Positions 58,599 to 64,000 of a DNA stretch of 64,000 nucleotides are shown one piece after another. The stretch is taken from the NCBI GenBank assembly GCA_918026815.1, contig CAKJVC010000069.1, positions 310,001 through 374,000 of the forward strand, given 5' to 3'. Each line of letters opens with the position of its first letter. The stretch's first letter is position 1. The notes beneath the pieces were generated by a model. The model was not told the DNA's origin. It saw only the letters and a list, made by a program, of their open reading frames with translations, and ran no database searches. Origin of the DNA: Chalara sp. BL73 (lineage: Eukaryota > Ascomycota > Leotiomycetes > Helotiales). The position numbers were made by a program, and so were the translations under genes.

Positions 58599-59646
58599 CT
58601 TCAGTAGACATGTATCTAATGCTATTTAAAAACTAATAGTGACATCCTACCTAATGAATTCCAACATTTACATGTGGTAGATCTAGTCACCGGTGACAAG
58701 ATGAATATGAGCAATGAGATCTGCACGTGGCACGGTAGGGACTCCCCGCAGAGAGCGTTGAGAAATATCGCATTTTGAAAAGAAGTTTGTTTAATATAGC
58801 GTCTTGCCACTTTCAACTTATTTTCACAGTAGTCGCTTTCTTACACTTGCGCCACCATCAAACACCAACTTCTGTAGCATTGTCATCTGACTTCTACAAC
58901 AAGTCTCCCTATGTCTAGTAAGGGTATAGCCTACTTGTGTGGTACAATATGGTCTAATATTTCAGCTTCTACAACACCAGAAAGCGAAGTGGGTAACCCT
59001 CTGGAGGCTTCCCCCAAACCACCATCACCACCCTTCAAAAAGCCCAGCTGGATCGAAGAGACATTGGCGGCGACCAAATTAGATACTAGGCGACAGCCAT
59101 GGAGAGCAATTGTGGGCGAGGCAGTTAATTGTAGGATTGGCGATGGTCAGGATCTTGTGAGAATCGAGAGGAGTGTTGGTGGTCGATCTGACCCAAGCTG
59201 TCCTTTCAGGACACAAGGGAGCAGTCTCGCAGCTTGACGACCGGTAAGCCTCGAAATTTCACCTGTTTTTGACGAGAGCACAGGCATTGACCTTCTTTCA
59301 CAGTATTCTAGGTGATGACATCGTAACAGGGTACGGACCGGTGCCGCTCGGTCGCTTATAGGGCATTGTAGGCAATGATCCTTGCATCAGGCAAATATCA
59401 TCAATCTGAAAGCGTTCTCTTCCACTCTCAACATCTCGCTCACCTTGAGCCTCAAGGTGATACAATTAGTAGCTGACATCCTCACAACTGAAGAACATAG
59501 AGTGCAAAGCACTTGCTGCAACCAAAAATCTCCTAACACTGTAACCCCTCTTTCTCGGTTCATATTCAGCTTCAACTTACTTACTTAGCCGACCGAAAGT
59601 GCTTGCCCTGGTAACACGCTTCACATATTCATGGAACTCGTCAAAA
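58599..59646. other. Intergenic; one doubtful ORF at 58911-59237
   Basis: A 108-codon ATG-started plus frame (58911-59237) has a proline-rich middle (ASPKPPSPPFKKPSW) but no homology and no splice continuation. I do not call it. The right part is the upstream region of the oxygenase-like gene. Confidence 0.5.
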
Positions 59647-60718
59647 ATGGAGTCCCAGAAGCTCGAAATAAGTCTCAAGTTCCTTGAATGGCAAACTCTC
59701 TACGAAACAGAGAAGCCCTTTCAAATCTTCATCAACATCCCGGAAGAGGCTGAGGACAAAAGAGACACCAATCTGGTATTCCATGATGTTCGTCTCCAAA
59801 TATCAGATGCCCGCGACTTAGATCAAAATCTATCGATTGATGAAAAAGGGTTCGTCTATCGACGTTACCCTACCTCTGTGATGAACTTTACAGATCGAAA
59901 GATGGTGGAAGATGCTTATTTGCCAGAGATCGAAGGAATATTGAGAAGAGAGCTCGACGGCGTTGATCGGGTCTTTTTCTTTGATTGGAGAGTGAGTTTG
60001 TTATCTCCAGGAAAGGGTCTTAGCTGACAGTTGTTATGCAGCTTAGGATCAATTCTCCCGAGCTTGAAGGCTCGACTATTGATATGAACGATTTGACCAC
60101 ATGGCTACGACCAGCTATGCATGTTCATATAGGTACGTATCCTCTAAATAAACCTAAAACAACATATCCTGATGCACTCATTCCAGATCAAAGTCCGGCG
60201 GCGACATTGAAAAGGGTTCAGTTACACCTTGGGAACGAAGCTGAATTTCTACTTCAAGGTCGGGTACGGGTGATTAAGTAAGCTCGAATATTTATCCCTT
60301 CCATGCAGTATAGCTGACGATTGTAAGTGTATGGAGACCTTTAATCGATTCCGTGGAAGACTGGCCACTGGCAATGTGCGACGGGAGTGTAGTCAATTGC
60401 AGTGATCTCGTGGAGACAGATCATATCAGGCGTCATTACATGGGCTCAACAATGTATCTGATGCACAACCCACAGCAACGTTTTTATTACATGAGCAATC
60501 AGAGTAAAGATGATGTATTGATTTTCAAGAATTTTGATTCCAGCCCTGAGGTAGCTGCCGCATGTAAGTATATCTAGATACATTCTCGAATCGCGGACAT
60601 TTATTGAACCTAGCTAGATGCACCTCATGCCTCATTCCTCCACCCGAATTGTCCCAAAGATGCAACACCAAGACAAAGCATCGAGGTTCGGGCTCTTGTA
60701 TTCACATATTCAGAATAA
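59647..60718 (+). CDS. CmcJ/NvfI (AsaB-like) family oxygenase-like enzyme
   Basis: Five exons: 59647-59991, 60042-60132, 60187-60277, 60328-60563 and 60618-60718, giving 287 residues, close to the family's usual 280-300. Recognised blocks: FVYRRYPTSVMNF, DAYLPEIEGILRRELDGVDR, VFFFDWRLRINSPE, the helical RVQLHLGNEAEFLLQGRVRV, then VWRPLIDSVEDWPLAMCDGS and FKNFDSSPEV. It ends with HASFLHPNCPKDATPRQSIE and VRALVFTY. Members include 7-alpha-cephem-methoxylase-like proteins, GA4 desaturase-like enzymes and the non-haem iron enzyme NvfI of novofumigatonin synthesis. They usually modify secondary metabolites or plant-hormone-like molecules. No cluster is present beside it, so the substrate is open. 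The convergent neighbour on the minus strand ends only 50 bases away. Confidence 0.88.
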
Positions 60719-60768
60719 CAGCCATGGATAGAAAATGGATCCTGGGAGAAGTCTCTCATTAAAGAAAA

Positions 60769-62341
60769 TTACTCTTCCCAGCTATAGCATTCATCAGCGA
60801 TCGGAACTTCCACGGCATAGAGCTCCTGACTCCACCACTGCGTCACGAAAGCCACTACATTGAAAGTGAATTTACTTTCAACTTGCACACCGTTCTCGCA
60901 TACTGCTTCCCTCGCGCCAATGACACCGCTGGTACCTCCTCCTGCTGTCGCTGAGAGTGTGAACGTATTTTCTAGACCCGGTGTCGCTGTGACACCGGTG
61001 CTGAGATCAAGCAAGCCACTAAAGAAGTCGATGGCAAGCTCAACCGTTACTGGCACACTAGGATTGATCTCTGCAACAACGGCAGCGGAGATATTTGCTG
61101 CCGCAGTGTAAGATGGTGTCCAGCCGCTAGTGGATGACTTAGCTTCGTCAAGCAGATCGAGATGTACGTTGCCATCTGCAAGACTAACGCCAAGAGATGT
61201 AGTAAGGTCCACTGCTCCAGACGCGGAGATGTGTGCTGCTACTTGGAGCTTGAGCGCTGGTCCGAGTTCGAGGATTCCAGGCACGCTGATGAAAGAATAT
61301 GTGAGATCCACTGGGAGGTATGTGAAGGTGTTTTCATACGCGGCTGTTACATCGGCAGAGAGGACGAGACCGGCTGTGAATGCGGTGTCGATGTCAAAGA
61401 AGAGCTCCTCGACCTTGATCTCGAGCCAATTGTATCGCAAATATCCAGAAAAGGTGATATTGGATGTGAAAGACCCGGAATCTGCAGTCACGGTAAGATA
61501 TGGGGGTTGTGAGAAGAGGGTTGTGTCCGGCGGAAGACTATAAGCAGCAGACAGTGTATAACTTGGATCAAGGATCAGATCTCTTTCGGCAACAGCAGTG
61601 CCTTGAATGCCGCCAAATTTCACAATGGTTTCAGCTGCAGTACATCAGTGATTTCTCACCAGAAATGTGCGACACTCTTACCAGCAACGCTTGCAACATC
61701 ACTTCGGTGGGAAGTCGCGGTGGCGACTAAGTTCTCAACATCATAGACTATGCGATCAACCACAAACAATCCCCTCTCTAGCTCAGCATCACAATCTCCC
61801 AGATTGTTTGTCACGAACACAAACTTCCCGGTCCAAGTTTGCTGAGACAAAGCAAAAACATTGGCGTCGGCAAAGGTCAATATCACGGAGTTAGAGGTGC
61901 AATCGACGTTGCTGATAGCGTCGATGTCCTCAAGTACCACAGTGGGATATTTCATATGGTGACTGACATCGACGGTCGATCCGTCAGCACCGCTATCATT
62001 CGGTCTATAGTGAAGAGTGATGTCCTTGGATGGTCGCACATGTGCGCGGCTATACAATTTCTGGTTAGAGATAGGTTGAAGAAGTAGAGGTAAATTGGAA
62101 GAGCGCATATATTGCTATATGGAACTCGTCACTTCGCAGGGTGTGAAGTTGCCCAAGCCGCGGTATACAGGAAAGGAGAGATTTGGGACGCCACCTACTC
62201 CTGTCTATTTCTATGCGGCTTAGGTGACGGAGCATACACAGTTCGAGGCTTCACTTCTGGACCACGACTGCCCAAATTTCTCCCTGCAGCATTTTCAATG
62301 AGCGATAGAGCCGCGACCACGAGACCAAGAGTGAACTTCAT
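60769..62341 (-). CDS. Secreted beta-rich fungal protein (DUF7029/DUF7223-like)
   Basis: Minus strand. Best model: exon 1 at 62240-62341, exon 2 at 61682-62060 and exon 3 at 60769-61634, giving 448 residues. Exon 1 supplies a signal peptide (MKFTLGLVVAALSLIENAAG). The intron between exons 2 and 3 (GTAAGA...CTGCAG) is firm and joins SDVASVA to AETIVKFGG. The first intron (179 nt) is less certain, since its donor GTGTAT was chosen for frame. The N-terminal part has LEDIDAISNVDCTSNSVILT and FVTNNLGDCDAELERG, with paired cysteines. The long C-terminal part is rich in Thr, Ser, Val and Ala (LTTSLGVSLADGNVHLDLLD) and predicts as beta strands. This resembles families listed as DUF7029 and DUF7223, assigned from memory. 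Probably wall-bound or extracellular; function unknown. Confidence 0.75.
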
Positions 62342-64000
62342 GGTGTCGATTCCTAGATGAAAGAGCGAATGCACAAGCGACTCAACCGTATAAAGGACCT
62401 TGGTTCGAGGATGAAGAGCACCATCTCACGAACTATGCAGGTTTCCATCTTTATACTTTCCCCAATGTAGGTGTTAATGGTGGAATATTCCTTCAATACC
62501 CCCCATTTTTTTTACTTGCGATAAGTGCAGGGCAAACTTGCATTTTGACATTCCCCACTAGGATCGTGGGCTCCAAAGCGAAGATTATTCGCCACCGTTT
62601 GCGGGATCCTTGCGGATATTGAATCCTACTGCGGGGAATTTCCCAATGCAGTGTGTCACCTGTATTAATATCTTAAGGGCCCAAGCAACTCTTCTCCATT
62701 TCACCTGCCATCTACGGTCGGAGCGAATAGAGGAATCAAGAATTTAAGGGATGTGGATTCGGAGGAGACTCCGATTCAGGGCCCGTGCAGATTACCGAGA
62801 TCTGGCATGTGTCTGCCGAAATTAGGGCGAGCTCAGGGGATTGGGAGTGATCCAAGCTTCAACCGCTACCCAAACTATATCGCCTTTGCAATGGGAATTC
62901 CTTCTTCGTGGTTATCCTGGTCGACTGCGGGCAGCTCAGAGGAGGGACCACGTAGTACGGATCGTCTGGGCGGGACAGTCCGGTGTCCCGATTCAAAATC
63001 TCCGTGAGTGAGGCTTCTCGCACCTGATGTTGTACATGCGAGTAATCATGGCTACGTTCGCATCACTCCCTTCAGTACGAGTTATGTTGATGCCCCCAGG
63101 GGTTTGTCAAGCTCCCTGCTTTCTCGAGTCATGGGGACGTTACTTTACAAATGGACTCAGTGGGCCTCAGCATGGCGTGAGCATGATAAAGTCATCTCGA
63201 TTGTACGGATGAACCCGCGACTACAGTAATCCATCATCATCAACTCCCTGTCGCCTTAGCGATAATGCTTCGTTTAATGCTCTCAACGCACCGACAACAC
63301 AGACGCGAACGACACCTCGTCCTCTCTCAGCAGAAGCCTCACCAAAACGCCTGCATCGCGAGCCCATTCGTTTCCACTGTCCGTGCTAAATATGGACTCA
63401 ATAACTCCCATCTCACCTACTTACACCAACAAAATTAAGCTTCATCAAGCATAAATAACTCTCAGATCAACATTCTTCACCGCTACGAACCCTAACCGAA
63501 CACCAAAGGCCAAGTCAGGATTTCAACCTCCATCGCTTAACATGCCCTTGAGCTTATTCGCAACAGCAACTCTAGGTTTTTTTGCCGGCAAATACCGGAA
63601 ACAAGCCCGTGACTGAACCTGAGATACGTACCATCACACCGTATGCGCCAACATCGATTAGGCCGAGACGGGATCACACTTTGGGTCAGTCAGATCTGCG
63701 ATTTGGTAAGGGCTCCCTCGTGGGAATCACAGCTTACATCGGTTACGTATTTTGCCGCCAATGATTGGGGATGGGATTAATTAGGGCAGGCAGCGAAAAG
63801 TATGTAGAGAATGGGAAATGAGGGTTTTCAGCACTGACTATTTATGATGCGAGACTTGTGTTTTAGGGTCTTTAAGCAAAGGAACTGCAGTGTTGTGATA
63901 ATGGAAGGCCCTCTTTGTTATTTTCTGGCAGATTTAGGGAATTTAACTTCCATTAACACCCAATTACAGAACTGATATTGTCAGTACCTTAATTTTTTTA
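62342..64000. other. Terminal intergenic region
   Basis: No supported gene. The left part is the promoter of the secreted protein gene and contains GCGGGGAATTTCCC at 62631-62644 and the related TTGACATTCCCCAC at 62546-62559. A 24-codon ATG frame lies at 63542-63616. Any gene at the right edge would continue beyond the window. Confidence 0.55.
62546..62644. promoter_or_regulatory. Two GGGGAAT-type elements upstream of secreted protein gene
   Basis: GCGGGGAATTTCCC (62631-62644) and, on the other strand, GTGGGGAATGTCAA (62546-62559) lie about 205-305 bases upstream of the minus-strand start at 62341. They share the core GGGGAAT with the element at 9034-9047, which differs from the first by one base. 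The GCGGGG half fits a CreA-type site. Function is inferred. Confidence 0.35.

Noticed and set aside
58911..59237. 108-codon ATG-started plus frame, proline-rich
   Set aside because: No family, no exon that joins, and stops directly follow. Too weak to call.
1..64000. CRISPR arrays, rRNA genes, intact transposase or reverse transcriptase genes
   Set aside because: Looked for and not seen. The window is eukaryotic and no frame shows such enzyme motifs.

Overview
The window is nuclear DNA of a filamentous ascomycete (Pezizomycotina; a leotiomycete-like origin is my guess, not shown). The evidence is many short GT-AG introns of about 45-100 nt with CTAAY-type branch sites, Zn2Cys6 regulators with fungal-specific middle domains, a LaeA-like methyltransferase, a fungal NB-ARC/TPR protein, and small secreted cysteine-rich proteins with Kex2-type KR sites. 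All multi-exon models were built by hand by joining reading frames at splice consensus sites. They all sum to whole codons, but none has been tested against transcripts or a database.

Layout: 1-6.4 kb holds no gene I can support. 6.4-7.9 kb: LaeA-like methyltransferase. 10.5-12.0 kb: PIN-like (auxin efflux carrier family) membrane transporter. 12.9-15.0 kb: GUP1-type membrane-bound O-acyltransferase. 15.5-17.0 kb: agmatinase/arginase-family enzyme with a signal peptide. 17.8-19.6 kb: two small secreted cysteine-rich proteins facing each other. 20.9-24.0 kb: kinesin-8. 24.8-27.8 kb: Zn2Cys6 regulator. 29.4-30.2 kb: KEOPS/EKC subunit CGI121.

31.1-38.2 kb looks like a small stress or detoxification cluster: an AMID/FSP1-type flavin oxidoreductase, a 14-TM drug:H+ antiporter (10 exons), an orphan gene fragment and a Zn2Cys6 regulator. 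The transporter and the regulator are divergent, and each appears to carry a GC-AG intron. 39.3-40.5 kb: KDEL receptor ERD2 with a long acidic tail. 41.5-42.0 kb: stand-alone RNase III-like domain. 43.6-45.3 kb: membrane ferredoxin/ferric-reductase-like protein resembling the C-terminal module of some NRPS-like enzymes. 46.7-48.1 kb: ZIP zinc transporter. 48.1-51.9 kb is gene-poor.

51.9-58.6 kb holds the most striking unit. A 1409-residue NB-ARC/TPR receptor (STAND/NLR type), with C2H2-like zinc fingers placed before the ATPase, lies head to head with a DUF7580-type protein across a 385-bp shared promoter. 59.6-62.3 kb: a CmcJ/NvfI-family oxygenase-like enzyme and a convergent secreted beta-rich protein. 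The last 1.6 kb has no supported gene.

Housekeeping genes (ERD2, CGI121, kinesin-8, GUP1, ZIP) alternate with accessory genes (methyltransferase, small secreted proteins, detox cluster, NLR pair).
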